Shown: piece by piece, positions 17,199 to 27,057 of the stretch
Layout of the letters: every line of letters begins with the position of its first letter
Numbering within the stretch: the stretch's first letter is position 1
NCBI RefSeq assembly: GCF_007970465.1
Contig: NZ_CP042429.1
Coordinates: forward strand, 1,674,001 to 1,738,000
Length of the DNA stretch: 64,000 bases
Reading direction: 5' to 3'
Source: Corynebacterium nuruki S6-4
GTDB lineage: Bacteria; Actinomycetota; Actinomycetes; Mycobacteriales; Mycobacteriaceae
Translations under genes and position numbers: made by a program
Notes under the pieces: generated by a model
What the model was told of the DNA's origin: nothing
What the model saw: the letters and a program-made list of their open reading frames with translations, nothing else
Database searches by the model: none

Positions 17199-20100
17199 GT
17201 GAGCGTCCTCGCCGTCCCCCTTGTCCTCCTGGCCCTCCTGGCCGTCACACCGCTGCTGGTGAAGACCCTCGACCGGAACGCCGGGTGGGTCCTCGCCGCG
17301 GCGTTCCTCGGCACGGCCGGCTACATCCTGACCACCGGGGCGGCCGACATCATCGACGGCCGACCGGCGACCTTCTCCGTGACCTGGCTGCCGGACGCCC
17401 TGCCCGGCGGCGGCGACATCGACGCCGCCCTGTCCATGGACGCCACAGGACTGTTCTTCACCCTCCTCGCCCTGCTCATCGGCACCGCGGTGTTCAGTTA
17501 CTCGACGCGGTACCTGCACCGCACCGCCGAGGGCGAGGGTGTGATGAGTTTCTACGTCCTCATGACGGCCTTCATGGCCTCCGTCGTCCTGCTCTTCCTC
17601 GCCGATGACGTCACCCTGCTGTTCGTCGGCTGGGAACTGGTCTCCCTCGCCTCGTTCTTCCTCATCGCCCGGTCGGGCCACAGCGGTGAGCACGGCGCGG
17701 TCCGGACCCTGCTGCTCACCTTCACCGGCGGACTCGCCCTGCTCGTCGCCCTCGGCATCGCCGTCGCCGCGACCGGTACCACGAGCCTGTCCGGCATCCT
17801 CGCCAGCGACGTGTGGGGCACCGACGACGTGCGCACCGGCATCGTCGCCGTCCTCGTCGCGGTCGCCGGGTTCTCGAAGGCCGCCCAGTTCCCCTTCCAC
17901 GTGTGGCTGCCCGAGGCGATGGCCGCCGCCACCCCGGTCTCCGCGTTCCTGCACGCCGCCGCCGTGGTGAAGGCCGGCATCTACCTGCTGCTCCGCTTCT
18001 CCACGGTCTTCGCCGATGTCGCGGTGTGGAACTGGCTGCTCATCATCACCGGCATGTCGACCGCGGTCATGGCGGCGGTCTTCGCCTGCCAGAAGACGGA
18101 CCTGAAGAAGCTCACCGCCTACTCCACCGTCTCGCAGCTGGGCTGGATCGTCGCCACGATCGGCGTGGGCACCCCGGTCGCGCTGGCCGCCGCGGTGGTG
18201 CACACCGCGGCCCACGCGATGTTCAAGTCCTCCCTGTTCATGGTCATCGGTGTGGTCGACCACCAGACCGGGACCCGGGACATCCGCTACCTCGGTGCGC
18301 TGTGGCGCCGGATGCCGTGGACCTTCACCGGTGCCCTGCTGGCCGTGGCATCCATGGCGGGCATCCCGCCGCTGCTCGGGTTCGTGTCGAAGGAGGGCAT
18401 GCTCGCCGCCTTCGGGGACGCCCCGGTCGGGGACGCCGGTCAGGTCATCCTGCTCGTCGCCGCCGGTCTCGGTGCCCTGGCGACCTTCCTCTATTCGGGC
18501 CGCTACCTGTTCGGCGCCTTCATCGACGGGCCCACCGCCCCTGCCGTCTCACCGTCGATCACCCCGACCGACCGGGTCCGGGAGGCCTCACCGGTGTTCT
18601 GGCTGCCGGCGGTGCTGCCCGGCGTCCTGTCACTGCCCGCCGTCCTCGTCCTCTCCGCCGCCGACCGGCCGCTGGACACCCTCGTGGCGTCCCTGCTGCC
18701 CGGCGACGCCGACGCCCACCACAGCCACCTCGCCCTCTGGCACGGCTGGGGCGTCCCGTTGGCGGTGACGCTGGCCGTGATCGTCGTCGGCGCCGTGCTG
18801 CTGGCCTACCGGTCGCGCTGGTCCGCCCGACTGGCGGCCCGCAAGCTGTTCCCCTTCACCGGAACCGAGTTCATCGGCGCCACGGTCGAGGGCGCGACCC
18901 GCTGGGGACGCCTCGCCAATCTCCCCGGCAGGTCCCTGAGCCCCAACGGGCACGTGCTGTGGATCCTCGCGATGGTGCTCGGTCTCACCGCCGCCGCCTT
19001 CTTCGGCGCCGGCGGTCTCGAGGAGATGGGCGACCTGCCGCCGCGGACCCCCGGCATCGACCAGGTCAGCGATCTCCCGGGACTCATCATCATCGTCCTG
19101 GTGGTCATGGCGGTCATCTCCACCCGCTCGCGGCTGGGCTCGGTCATCCTCGTGGGTGTCGCCGGTGCCGGTGTCTCGTGGATCATGCTGACTCTCGGCG
19201 CCCCCGATGTCGCGCTGACGAACCTCATGGTGGAGTTCATCGTCACCGTGTTCCTCATGCTCGTCGTCCGTCACCAGCCGCGCCTCTACCTGCGCGAGGG
19301 CGAGAACCGCACCAAGTTCTCGGTGATGATCGCCACCCTCGTCGGCCTCGTCGTCTTCGTCGGGTCCTGGCTGCTGGTCGGCCGGCACGGCAAGCCGGAA
19401 CTGTCGCAGTGGTACCTCGACAACGGGCCGGAGGTGTCCGGTGCGCACAATGTCGTCGCCTCGATCATCGTGGAGTTCCGTGGCTTCGACACGCTCGGCG
19501 AACTGTGCGTGCTGGGGATGGCGGGCATCGTCATCGCCTCGGTCGTCGGCTCGGTGCCCCGTTCCCGGCTCCCCGGTTACGGTCCGGGCTCCAGCGCGGA
19601 GCAGTTCCGCAAGAAGGGGTCCACGAAGTTCCCCGACGTGCACAAGGTGCCCGAACTCGCTCCGTTCTACTCCCGCTACCTGCGCAGTACGTACCTGAAC
19701 TCGATCCTGGGCCGCACGGTCGTCTGGCCGCTGCTCGGTGTGCTGGCGGTGTACTCCGCCGTGACGTTCTGGCGGGGCCACCAGGCTCCCGGCGGCGGTT
19801 TCCTCGCCGCCCTGATGCTCTCGCTGGGCATCGTGTTCTGGTACCTGATCCAGCCGACCGCACGGCAGATCGGCGGCCGGGACCTCGGGTACCGCATCAT
19901 CGGTGCCGGGATGCTCCTCGCGCTGGTCACCGGTCTCATCGGCTACTTCCACGGTGGTTTCCTCACCCCGATCTACGCCGATGTCCTCGGCGAACACCTC
20001 ACGACCTCGCTGCTCTTCGACGCGGGCGTGTACCTCGCCGTCATCGGCACCGTCATCGTCGTCGTCAACACCCTCGGTGGGCGGGAACGCCCGGGGGCCG

Positions 20101-20207
20101 CACCGGACGCCGCCCAGAAGGCCAGCCCGGTGGAACCGGTCCCGGCCACCGGGCGGACAACGAAGAAAGAGAAGGCAGCGAAGGAGAAGGAGGCGGAGGT
20201 CCAGTGA
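17199..20207 (+). CDS. mrpA: Mrp Na+(K+)/H+ antiporter subunit A, with fused MnhB domain
   Basis: The ~1,000-residue membrane protein has the NuoL-like antiporter core (FSYSTRYLHR, LFVGWELVSLASF, KAAQFPFHVWLPEAMAAATP, SAFLHAAAVVKAGIYLL) and a C-terminal MrpB-like half (APDVALTNLMVEFIVT, HQAPGGGFLAALMLSL), so mrpB is fused, as in other corynebacteria. The Mrp complex exports Na+ against protons under alkaline or salt stress. GTG 17199 follows GGAGG by 13 bases; an open frame extends upstream to 17073 but looks untranslated. The intervening leader from about 17010 has a TTAGAGT -10-like box and no other gene. A Lys/Glu-rich tail ends in a GTGA overlap with mrpC. Confidence 0.95.
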   Translation: MSVLAVPLVLLALLAVTPLLVKTLDRNAGWVLAAAFLGTAGYILTTGAADIIDGRPATFSVTWLPDALPGGGDIDAALSMDATGLFFTLLALLIGTAVFSYSTRYLHRTAEGEGVMSFYVLMTAFMASVVLLFLADDVTLLFVGWELVSLASFFLIARSGHSGEHGAVRTLLLTFTGGLALLVALGIAVAATGTTSLSGILASDVWGTDDVRTGIVAVLVAVAGFSKAAQFPFHVWLPEAMAAATPVSAFLHAAAVVKAGIYLLLRFSTVFADVAVWNWLLIITGMSTAVMAAVFACQKTDLKKLTAYSTVSQLGWIVATIGVGTPVALAAAVVHTAAHAMFKSSLFMVIGVVDHQTGTRDIRYLGALWRRMPWTFTGALLAVASMAGIPPLLGFVSKEGMLAAFGDAPVGDAGQVILLVAAGLGALATFLYSGRYLFGAFIDGPTAPAVSPSITPTDRVREASPVFWLPAVLPGVLSLPAVLVLSAADRPLDTLVASLLPGDADAHHSHLALWHGWGVPLAVTLAVIVVGAVLLAYRSRWSARLAARKLFPFTGTEFIGATVEGATRWGRLANLPGRSLSPNGHVLWILAMVLGLTAAAFFGAGGLEEMGDLPPRTPGIDQVSDLPGLIIIVLVVMAVISTRSRLGSVILVGVAGAGVSWIMLTLGAPDVALTNLMVEFIVTVFLMLVVRHQPRLYLREGENRTKFSVMIATLVGLVVFVGSWLLVGRHGKPELSQWYLDNGPEVSGAHNVVASIIVEFRGFDTLGELCVLGMAGIVIASVVGSVPRSRLPGYGPGSSAEQFRKKGSTKFPDVHKVPELAPFYSRYLRSTYLNSILGRTVVWPLLGVLAVYSAVTFWRGHQAPGGGFLAALMLSLGIVFWYLIQPTARQIGGRDLGYRIIGAGMLLALVTGLIGYFHGGFLTPIYADVLGEHLTTSLLFDAGVYLAVIGTVIVVVNTLGGRERPGAAPDAAQKASPVEPVPATGRTTKKEKAAKEKEAEVQ

Positions 20208-20629
20208 TCATCTCAGCGATCATCGCGGTACTCGTCGCCGGCGGCGTGTACCTGATCATGCAGCGCGGCATGGTGCGCATCATCATCGGCACCACACTGA
20301 TCAGCCACGGCGTGAACCTCCTGCTGCTGGCCACCGGCGTCGGCGCCTGGCGCTCCGACCCGATCAGCGACCTCAGTTCCCCGGCGGACGCCTCCGACCC
20401 GCTCCCCCAGGCCTTCGTCCTCACCGCCATCGTCATCTCCATGGCCACGACCGCGGTCATGCTGGCCATGGCCGCACTGAGCAAGGACGACGACACCCGC
20501 TCCGCCGAGGACACCGACCGCGCCCAGCGCGACGCCCGCAATCTCGACACCCGTGGCCGGTCCGCGGTGCGCATCAAGGCTGATTCCGCCCGCGCTGCCC
20601 GCCGCCGGTCCCGCGAGGAGGAGCACTGA
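20204..20629 (+). CDS. mrpC: Mrp antiporter subunit C (NuoK-like)
   Basis: GTG 20204 overlaps the mrpA stop (GTGA). Its 141 residues contain three membrane helices with LIMQRGMVRIIIGTTLISHG and PLPQAFVLTAIVISMATTAV, the NuoK/MnhC signature including the conserved helix-3 motif. A charged cytoplasmic tail of about 45 residues (RSAEDTDRAQRDARNL) extends beyond the usual ~115 residues. The stop overlaps the mrpD ATG (TGATG). Confidence 0.95.
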   Translation: MIISAIIAVLVAGGVYLIMQRGMVRIIIGTTLISHGVNLLLLATGVGAWRSDPISDLSSPADASDPLPQAFVLTAIVISMATTAVMLAMAALSKDDDTRSAEDTDRAQRDARNLDTRGRSAVRIKADSARAARRRSREEEH

Positions 20630-22314
20630 TGGATATCGTCCCCGCGACACTGCTCCCGCTCTTCATCGTCGTCCCGCTCATGTCCGCGGCCGTCGCCGCG
20701 GTCCTGCCCTGGTCGGTCCCCCGCCGGATCCTCGCCCTGGGCGTCCCGGTGGTCGGACTCGTCGGCGGCGTCCTGCTGCTGCTCACCGTCAGCGGCGGTG
20801 AGGGCGACGGGCCGACCGTGCTCGCCGACCCGATCGGGAACTTCATCGGCGGGGTGTCCATCCCGCTGGCCGCGGACACGCTCTCCGCCCTGATGATCAC
20901 CACCACCTCCGTCGTCGCACTCGCGGCGAACTGGTTCGGGGAGGTCGTCGCGGAGACCCGGACCCGGTTCTACCCGGCGATGACCCTCATGCTGCTCGGC
21001 GGCGCGTGGGGTGCACTGCTCACCGCCGACCTGTTCAACCTCTTCGTGTTCATCGAGATCATGCTGATGCCGTCCTTCGGACTGCTGGCGATGACCGGCA
21101 CCTGGGCACGGCTCGCGGCGGGCCGCATGTTCGTCCTGGTCAACCTGGTCACCTCGATGGTGCTGCTGGCCGGGGTCGGCCTGGTCTACGGCGTGGTGGG
21201 CACCACCAACCTCGCCGCGCTCGCCGGTGCGGCCGGGCCGCGGGGCGCCGGCGGCTTCGCCGAGGGCATCAACGGCACGCGGTGGCAGCTGTGGCTCGCC
21301 CTCGGCATGGTGCTCATCGCACTGTGCGTGAAGTCCGGCGCGACCCCGGTGCACACCTGGCTGCCCCGCTCCTACGGCGCCACCTCGCCGTCGGTGATGG
21401 CCCTGTTCTCCGGCCTGCACACCAAGGTCGGCGTGTACGCGGTACTGCGGGTCTACATGACCGTCTTCGAGGGGGACGGCCGGTGGTCGGTCGCGATCCT
21501 GGTCTTCGCCGTGGCCGGTATGCTCATCGGCGGGTACGCGGCTCTGGCGGAGACCTCGCTGCGCGGGGTCATCGCCTACCAGATGGTCAACGGCATCCCG
21601 TTCATCCTCGTCGCCCTCGCGTTCCTCGGCGGGGATCCGCAGTTCATGCTCTCCGCCGGGGTGTTCTACATGCTGCACCACATGATCAGTGCGGCGGCGA
21701 TGATCCTGTCGGCCGGCGCGATCGAGGAGACCTACGGGACCGGCCGGCTGCGCCGCCTGTCCGGCCTGATGCGGCGGGACCCGCTGGTCTCGACCGTGTT
21801 CGCCGCCGCGGCCCTGTCCATCGCCGGGTTCCCGCCGTTCTCCGGAATGTGGGGCAAGCTGCTGCTGTTGTTCGGCATCGAGTCGGACACCGGCTGGACG
21901 GTGTGGGTCGGTGCCGGTGCGGTCGTCGTGGCGTCCCTCGGTGCGCTGCTCAGCCTCGTCTACGCCTGGCGGAAGGCGTTCTGGGGGCGTCCGATGGACA
22001 AGCGCGACATGGATCCGGAGCTGGCGGTCGGCACGTCCCTGACGTTGCCGTCGGCGACGCTCATGGTGGTCAGCGTGGCCATGTTCCTCGCTGCGGGTCC
22101 GGTGACCGGACTGACGAAGGACGCCGCCTCGTCCCTCACCGACACGACCGCCTATGTCGGTGCGGTGCTCGGTGGCGACGACGGTGACGGCAGCAGTGCC
22201 GTCGGCGTGGTCCTCCCCGACGACGGGGGCGGCAGCGGCATGCTGCGGCCCGGACCTGAGCACGGCACCGGCCACGGCCCCGGAGACAGCACCGAAGGAG
22301 ATGATGCACGGTGA
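20629..22314 (+). CDS. mrpD: Mrp antiporter subunit D (NuoM/N-like)
   Basis: This 561-residue protein carries FNLFVFIEIMLMPSFGL, KSGATPVHTWLPRSYGATSP, SGLHTKVGVYAVLR (functional Glu/Lys/His positions of proton-pumping antiporter subunits) and MLHHMISAAAMIL. It forms one of the two antiporter modules of the complex. The last ~60 residues are a Gly/Asp-rich cytoplasmic tail not typical of MrpD. The stop overlaps the mrpE GTG (GTGA). Confidence 0.95.
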   Translation: MDIVPATLLPLFIVVPLMSAAVAAVLPWSVPRRILALGVPVVGLVGGVLLLLTVSGGEGDGPTVLADPIGNFIGGVSIPLAADTLSALMITTTSVVALAANWFGEVVAETRTRFYPAMTLMLLGGAWGALLTADLFNLFVFIEIMLMPSFGLLAMTGTWARLAAGRMFVLVNLVTSMVLLAGVGLVYGVVGTTNLAALAGAAGPRGAGGFAEGINGTRWQLWLALGMVLIALCVKSGATPVHTWLPRSYGATSPSVMALFSGLHTKVGVYAVLRVYMTVFEGDGRWSVAILVFAVAGMLIGGYAALAETSLRGVIAYQMVNGIPFILVALAFLGGDPQFMLSAGVFYMLHHMISAAAMILSAGAIEETYGTGRLRRLSGLMRRDPLVSTVFAAAALSIAGFPPFSGMWGKLLLLFGIESDTGWTVWVGAGAVVVASLGALLSLVYAWRKAFWGRPMDKRDMDPELAVGTSLTLPSATLMVVSVAMFLAAGPVTGLTKDAASSLTDTTAYVGAVLGGDDGDGSSAVGVVLPDDGGGSGMLRPGPEHGTGHGPGDSTEGDDAR

Positions 22315-23411
22315 AGTGGCTGAGAACGACCGGGCACGTCATCCGGTACATCGTCTGGCTGCTCGGCCAGATCATCAAGGAATCCGTCGTCATGGCCTCG
22401 GACACGTTCACCACGGGCCGCAACATCGCCCCGGTGATCGTCTACTACCCGCTGCGGGTGACGAAGGAGCGTGACGTCGCGTTCCTCATCTCCTCGGTCA
22501 CCATGACGCCGGGCACGCTGGCCCTCGGTGTCACCGGCCCGAGGGAGGTCGACGAGGACGCCGCGGCGGGCAAACGCTCGACCGACAATGTCGCCGCCAC
22601 CGGGTCGGCGGAGTTCCGCACCCACGGTCTCCCCCGCGTCCAGCGGTTCCTCGCCGTCCACGCCATGTACGGTTCCGACCCGCACGAACTGCTGCACTCC
22701 CTGGCCGTGATGGAGGGGAAGCTGGTCCCGTCCGTGCGGAAGAAGAAGCCGGAGTTCGACGTCGAGCACCTCACCGAGCGCGGCGTCCCCGGTCCCCGTG
22801 GGTACCGCGGTACCCACGGTGGCCGTGCCAGTGAGGACGGCACCTTCGACATCGACAAGGTGGACTCCACCCCGCACGCCACCGCGTTCGTCGCGGCGAT
22901 CATGCGGCAGGAGGACGAACTCGATGAGGCGGACCTGCCCGACCTCACCCGGGAGGAGCGGGAGCGCATCGCCCGGGAACACGCCCGCAAGGCCGGCGAG
23001 CACCGGGCCGCCGAGACCAAGCGGAAGCGGGAGGCCCGTGCCGCGAAGGCCGCGCAGCAGGCCGAGGAGGTCGACTCCAGCGTCTACGAACGCGCGGCGG
23101 AGGGACTGCTCACCGGCCCGTTCGGCGTGGTGCGCCGGCCCGATGACGTCGGAACCGCCGGAGACGGCGGTGACGGCGGTGACGGGGCCGGGAAGGCCAC
23201 CGGTGCTGACGCCGAGCGTCCCGGCACCGCCGCCGCGGCGGAGGCCGGACGCCGGCACCCGGGCCGGCACTCCACCTCCGCCGGGATCGGCCCGCTGGTC
23301 AACGCCTACGAGCTCCGCTCGAAGTTCCCCCAGCCGCCGTTGTATCTCAGCTCCAGGAAGAACCGCAAGGATCCCCGGGATCCGCGCAACCGGAAGAAAG
23401 GGAAGCGATGA
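22311..23411 (+). CDS. mrpE: Mrp antiporter subunit E with a long cytoplasmic extension
   Basis: The first ~130 residues are ordinary MrpE: YIVWLLGQIIKESVVMA, IAPVIVYYPLRVTKERD, SSVTMTPGTLALGV and FLAVHAMYGSDPHELLHSL. The protein then continues to 366 residues, about twice the usual length. The extension is hydrophilic and includes a strongly charged, probably coiled-coil segment (LTREERERIAREHARKAGEH and ETKRKREARAAKAAQQAEE), a Gly/Asp-rich spacer and a basic end. There is no second known domain. Short overlaps with mrpD and mrpF tie it to the operon. Confidence 0.92.
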   Translation: MKWLRTTGHVIRYIVWLLGQIIKESVVMASDTFTTGRNIAPVIVYYPLRVTKERDVAFLISSVTMTPGTLALGVTGPREVDEDAAAGKRSTDNVAATGSAEFRTHGLPRVQRFLAVHAMYGSDPHELLHSLAVMEGKLVPSVRKKKPEFDVEHLTERGVPGPRGYRGTHGGRASEDGTFDIDKVDSTPHATAFVAAIMRQEDELDEADLPDLTREERERIAREHARKAGEHRAAETKRKREARAAKAAQQAEEVDSSVYERAAEGLLTGPFGVVRRPDDVGTAGDGGDGGDGAGKATGADAERPGTAAAAEAGRRHPGRHSTSAGIGPLVNAYELRSKFPQPPLYLSSRKNRKDPRDPRNRKKGKR

Positions 23412-23686
23412 CACCCACCCATCTGCTGTGGATTTTCGCCGGCGCGGCCGGGCTGATTGTCCTGGTCTCCATGATGATGATCCTGTGGCGCGCGGTCTCC
23501 ACCCGGAACGACGCCCGCCGTGCGGTCCTCGCCGACATGATCTTCGTGACCGTCATCGCGGGGTTCCTCGTGTACTGCCTGTTCCAGCGGTCGTCGATCG
23601 TCTACGACGCCGTCCTCATCGCCGGGCTCGGTGGCGCCCTGAGCACCATCGCCTACGCCCGCATCATCACGAGGGGGCGCCGGTGA
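23408..23686 (+). CDS. mrpF: Mrp antiporter subunit F
   Basis: A 92-residue protein with three hydrophobic segments and the pair RRAVLADMIFVTVIAGFLVY and YDAVLIAGLGGALSTIAYAR typical of MnhF. ATG 23408 overlaps the mrpE stop (ATGA), and its stop overlaps the mrpG start. Confidence 0.93.
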   Translation: MTPTHLLWIFAGAAGLIVLVSMMMILWRAVSTRNDARRAVLADMIFVTVIAGFLVYCLFQRSSIVYDAVLIAGLGGALSTIAYARIITRGRR

Positions 23687-24117
23687 TGCTCCCGACCGTC
23701 TCCTCCGCCACCGTCCTGCTCGCGGCCGACGGGGCCGGACACGGCCCGCAGGACGTGCCCGAACTCGGCTGGGTCGGCGCCGTTCTCGTGGGTGTTCTCG
23801 CCCTGGCCGGCGCCGTGTTCATCCTCGTCTCCGCCGTCGCCATGTACCTTGCGCCGGACGCCCTGAGCCAGGTCAACATGCTCGGCCCCGCCATGGGTGT
23901 CGGTGTGCCGCTGCTCATCATCTCCCACCTGGTGTATTCGTGGGCGACGGTCGGTTTCGTCGCCGGTGAGTTCCTGCGCGCCGTCGTCGCGGTGGCGGCC
24001 CTGCTCGTCGTGCAGTCCGTCGGTTCCTATGTCATGGGGCGGGCGTTGCATGCCGTGCACTGGGACCACACCGTCCCGCTGTCCGGTGGTGAGAAGAACA
24101 CCGCGGAGCGACCCTGA
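23686..24117 (+). CDS. mrpG: Mrp antiporter subunit G
   Basis: About 143 residues with three membrane segments and the MnhG pattern LPDALSQVNMLGPAMGVGVP-like (here APDALSQVNMLG) plus LRAVVAVAALLVVQSVGSYV. The start is either GTG 23683 or ATG 23686 (GTGATG); the latter overlaps the mrpF stop. This is the last gene of mrpACDEFG. Confidence 0.92.
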   Translation: MLPTVSSATVLLAADGAGHGPQDVPELGWVGAVLVGVLALAGAVFILVSAVAMYLAPDALSQVNMLGPAMGVGVPLLIISHLVYSWATVGFVAGEFLRAVVAVAALLVVQSVGSYVMGRALHAVHWDHTVPLSGGEKNTAERP

Positions 24118-24193
24118 CGTATCAGCTCCGGAACCTACCGGTTAACCTGAGGAGACAATCGCACTGACAGAAGGGTTTCCGGAGGTTCCTACG

Positions 24194-25384
24194 GTGAGTA
24201 TCAGTGGGTCACCGGGCGCCCCCGGCGGTCGGTCGGCGAGCACCGGACCAGACATCGGTACCGGAACCGGCCCCGTGACCGGCACAGTGCCCGCCGCTCC
24301 GTCACCCGCTCCTGCCGACACTCCCCGGACGGCACACGATCTCACCAGGATCCGCCGGTGGGCGATCATCGCCTGGGCGGTTCTCATGGTCGTCGAGCTC
24401 TCCGTCCACGGCCTCGCCTTCGACCGCACCCGTCTGATCATCCTGCTCTGTCTCGGACTCATCGCCGCATGCATCGGACGCCACCGGACCATGTCGGTCA
24501 TCCTCGACTGGGCACCGTTCGCCGTCATCCTCCTGCTCTACGACTGGACCCGCAACGCGGCCCAGACCATCAACTTCCCGGTGCAGTGGACACTCGCCCC
24601 CGAGGTGGACAAGGCCATCTTCGGGGTGGTCCCCACCGCCTGGCTGCAGGAACACCTCAAACATCCCGAGGCCGCCTGGTGGGAGGTCATCGTCGGCCTG
24701 GTGTACATGTCCTACTTCATCGCCCCTTACGCGGTGGCAGCCTGGCTGTGGCTGAAGAACCGCATGGTCTGGCGGCGGTTCGCCGCCTGTTTCATCGCGG
24801 TCTCCTTCCTCGGTCTCATCGGCTACACCTTCGTCCCCGCCGCCCCGCCGTGGGCCGCCGCCCGGTGCACCGCCGAGGAGGTCGTCGACCAACCGCACGA
24901 GGACGCCTGCATGGTCGAGCCGGAGGCCACCGAACCCGGCGGCATCCTCGGCCCCATCGACCCGGTCGATGACGGGGCGGAACCCTATGTCGAGCGGATC
25001 TCGTCGCGTGGCTGGGACGTGCTGAACATCCACGTCGCCGCCAGTCTGATCGAGATCGGCCAGGGCAAGTCGAACCTGGTCGCGGCGATCCCCTCCCTGC
25101 ATGCCGCACTGACGATGCTGCTGGCCATGTTCCTGTGGCCCCGCACCGACCGACGGTGGCGGCCGTTGCTGCTGCTCTACCCGTTCGCGATGGCCTTCTC
25201 ACTGGTCTTCACCGCCGAGCACTATGTCTTCGACATCCTGCTGGGGTGGGCCCTGTCGGCCGTCGTGGTGTGGGCGGTGAACCTCATCGACCGGAAGGTT
25301 GTCCAGCCGCGCAACGCCCGGCGGGCGGCCCGGGTCGAGCCGTTCCCGGCCACCGGTGAGGTCGTGAACGTCACCGAGGGCTGA
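24194..25384 (+). CDS. PAP2-superfamily integral membrane protein (inositol phosphotransferase-like)
   Basis: The 396-residue protein has a Pro/Gly/Thr-rich cytoplasmic N-terminus, then six or more membrane helices. The phosphatase C2 motif PSLHAA and C3 motif EHYVFDILLGW are intact; upstream is FVPAAPPWAA. This arrangement is that of the AUR1/PAP2_3 group in actinobacteria, which move phosphoinositol or remove phosphate from lipid carriers at the membrane; the exact reaction is not shown. GTG 24194 follows GGAGG by eight bases. Confidence 0.82.
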   Translation: MSISGSPGAPGGRSASTGPDIGTGTGPVTGTVPAAPSPAPADTPRTAHDLTRIRRWAIIAWAVLMVVELSVHGLAFDRTRLIILLCLGLIAACIGRHRTMSVILDWAPFAVILLLYDWTRNAAQTINFPVQWTLAPEVDKAIFGVVPTAWLQEHLKHPEAAWWEVIVGLVYMSYFIAPYAVAAWLWLKNRMVWRRFAACFIAVSFLGLIGYTFVPAAPPWAAARCTAEEVVDQPHEDACMVEPEATEPGGILGPIDPVDDGAEPYVERISSRGWDVLNIHVAASLIEIGQGKSNLVAAIPSLHAALTMLLAMFLWPRTDRRWRPLLLLYPFAMAFSLVFTAEHYVFDILLGWALSAVVVWAVNLIDRKVVQPRNARRAARVEPFPATGEVVNVTEG

Positions 25385-25430
25385 CCGGGCCCGGGGTGGG
25401 ATAACCGACGCCGACAGCGACGTTCACGAC

Positions 25431-25550
25431 CTCCCCGGGACGTACGCCCAGCTGTACTTCCCGGGGTGGTCGGTGGAACGAACCCAGGTGCTGCTCCCGG
25501 GCGGATTTTTCGACCTACCGGTTCGCAATGTCGACATGAGGGCCGTGCCG
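25431..25550. repeat. Dispersed intergenic repeat, copy B
   Basis: GTACTTCCCGGGG, GGTCGGTGGAACGAACCCAG, GTGCTGCTCC and CGGATTTTTCGACCT follow in the same order as in copy C at 60.6 kb, then CGGTTCGCAATGTCGACATG. It lies between the convergent PAP2 and glnA-like genes and touches the glnA-like stop. The second GGTTCGTTCC arm of copies A and C is missing. Confidence 0.75.
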
Positions 25551-25555
25551 TACGC

Positions 25556-27022
25556 CTAGCAGTCGTAGTACAACTCGAAGTCCAGCGTGGTGGGACGCAG
25601 CCGCGCCGGAGTGATCTCGTGGTCGACCTTCTCGGCGATGTAGCTCTCGATGAGGTCGGGTGTGAACACACCGCCCATGGTGAGGAAGTCGTGGTCCTCC
25701 TGCAGCGCCGCCAGCGACTCGTCCAACGAGGTCGGGGTGGTCGGCATCCGCTCGGCCTCCTCCGGCGGCAACTCGTAGAGGTCCTTGTCGACCGGGGCAG
25801 GCGGCTCGATGCGGTTGAGCACCCCGTCGAGTCCGGCCATCATCACCGCGGCGAAGGCGAGATAGGGGTTGCCCGACGGATCGGGCGCACGGAATTCGAT
25901 CCGCTTCGCCTTCGGACTGTTGCCCGTGGCCGGAATACGGATGGCCGCCGACCGGTTCTCCGCGGAGTACACCAGGTTCGTGGGGGCCTCAAAGCCGGGG
26001 ACCAGACGGTGGTACGAGTTCATTGTCGGGTTGGTGAAGGCCAGCACGGCCGGAGCGTGGGCGAGGATGCCGCCGATGTAGTAGCGGGCCATGTCCGACA
26101 GACCGCCGTAGCCGGACTCGTCGTAGAACAGCGGCCGACCGTTCTTCCACAGCGACTGGTGGATGTGCATCCCGGAGCCGCCGTCGCCCGCCAACGGCTT
26201 GGGCATGAACGTCGCCGACTTGTTGTTCGCCTTGGCGGTGTTCTTCACCACGTACTTGAAGGTCTGCAGGGCGTCCGCCGAATGCAGCAGGGTGCTGAAC
26301 CGGTAGTTGATCTCCTGCTGGCCACCACTGCCCATCTCATGATGGGCCCGCTCGACGTCGAAACCGAGGTCGATGAGGTTGTCGGCGATCTCGTTCCGGA
26401 GATTCTGCAGGTGGTCGTACGGTGCCGTCGGGAAGTAGCCGCGCTTCTGGCGCACCTTGTGGCCCAGGTTGACGGTGCCGTCCGGGTCGGTGCGGGCGCC
26501 GGTGTTCCACCAGCCCTCCTCGGAATCGACCTCATGGAAGGCGGTGTTGGACCGCGAGTCGAAGCGGACCGAGTCGAAGAGGTAGAACTCGGCCTCGGCA
26601 CCGAAGTAGCAGGTGTCCGCCAGCCCGGTGGACCGCAGGTATTCCTCGGCGTTGCGGGCGACATTGCGCGGATCGCGGGAGAACGGCTGCCGGGTGCGCG
26701 GATCGTGGACGAAGAACTGGACGTTGAGTGTCCGGGATTCGACGAAGGGGTCGACGTAGGCGGTGGTGAGGTCCGGCAGCAGCAGCATGTCGGACTTGTC
26801 GACGCTGGTGAAACCGCTGATGGAGGAGCCGTCGAAGGCGAGGCCCTCGGTCATGGCGTCCTCGTCGAAGGAGGCGGCGGGGACGGACAGGTGCTGTTCG
26901 GTACCGGGGACGTCGGTGAACCGGACGTCGATCCAGCGGATACCGCGCTCCCTGATGAAGCGGGACAGTCCCCCGGGGGTGGCGTCCTCGGGGGAGACGG
27001 GCAGGTCGGCTGTGGCAGCCAT
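25556..27022 (-). CDS. Type I glutamine synthetase (probably an accessory copy)
   Basis: The full-length 488-residue GSI protein shows [41 protein letters not shown] (metal site), [20 protein letters not shown], the ATP-binding [19 protein letters not shown] and the adenylylation motif [14 protein letters not shown] with its Tyr. So it can in principle be controlled by GlnE. The housekeeping glnA of C. glutamicum lies in another genome region, as I recall, and this gene pairs with an ornithine cyclodeaminase-family gene instead. It may be a second GS or a gamma-glutamyl-amine ligase. SD TAGGAG precedes ATG 27022. Its leader contains short tandem repeats. Confidence 0.9.
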   Translation of the reverse strand: MAATADLPVSPEDATPGGLSRFIRERGIRWIDVRFTDVPGTEQHLSVPAASFDEDAMTEGLAFDGSSISGFTSVDKSDMLLLPDLTTAYVDPFVESRTLNVQFFVHDPRTRQPFSRDPRNVARNAEEYLRSTGLADTCYFGAEAEFYLFDSVRFDSRSNTAFHEVDSEEGWWNTGARTDPDGTVNLGHKVRQKRGYFPTAPYDHLQNLRNEIADNLIDLGFDVERAHHEMGSGGQQEINYRFSTLLHSADALQTFKYVVKNTAKANNKSATFMPKPLAGDGGSGMHIHQSLWKNGRPLFYDESGYGGLSDMARYYIGGILAHAPAVLAFTNPTMNSYHRLVPGFEAPTNLVYSAENRSAAIRIPATGNSPKAKRIEFRAPDPSGNPYLAFAAVMMAGLDGVLNRIEPPAPVDKDLYELPPEEAERMPTTPTSLDESLAALQEDHDFLTMGGVFTPDLIESYIAEKVDHEITPARLRPTTLDFELYYDC

Positions 27023-27057
27023 GGAAAAAATCGCTCCTAGCGGATTGTTCGGCGATG

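Noticed and set aside
17813..20629. 938-residue open frame overlapping mrpA
   Set aside because: Only its last 141 residues are real (mrpC, from GTG 20204); the rest is an Arg-rich shadow of mrpA.
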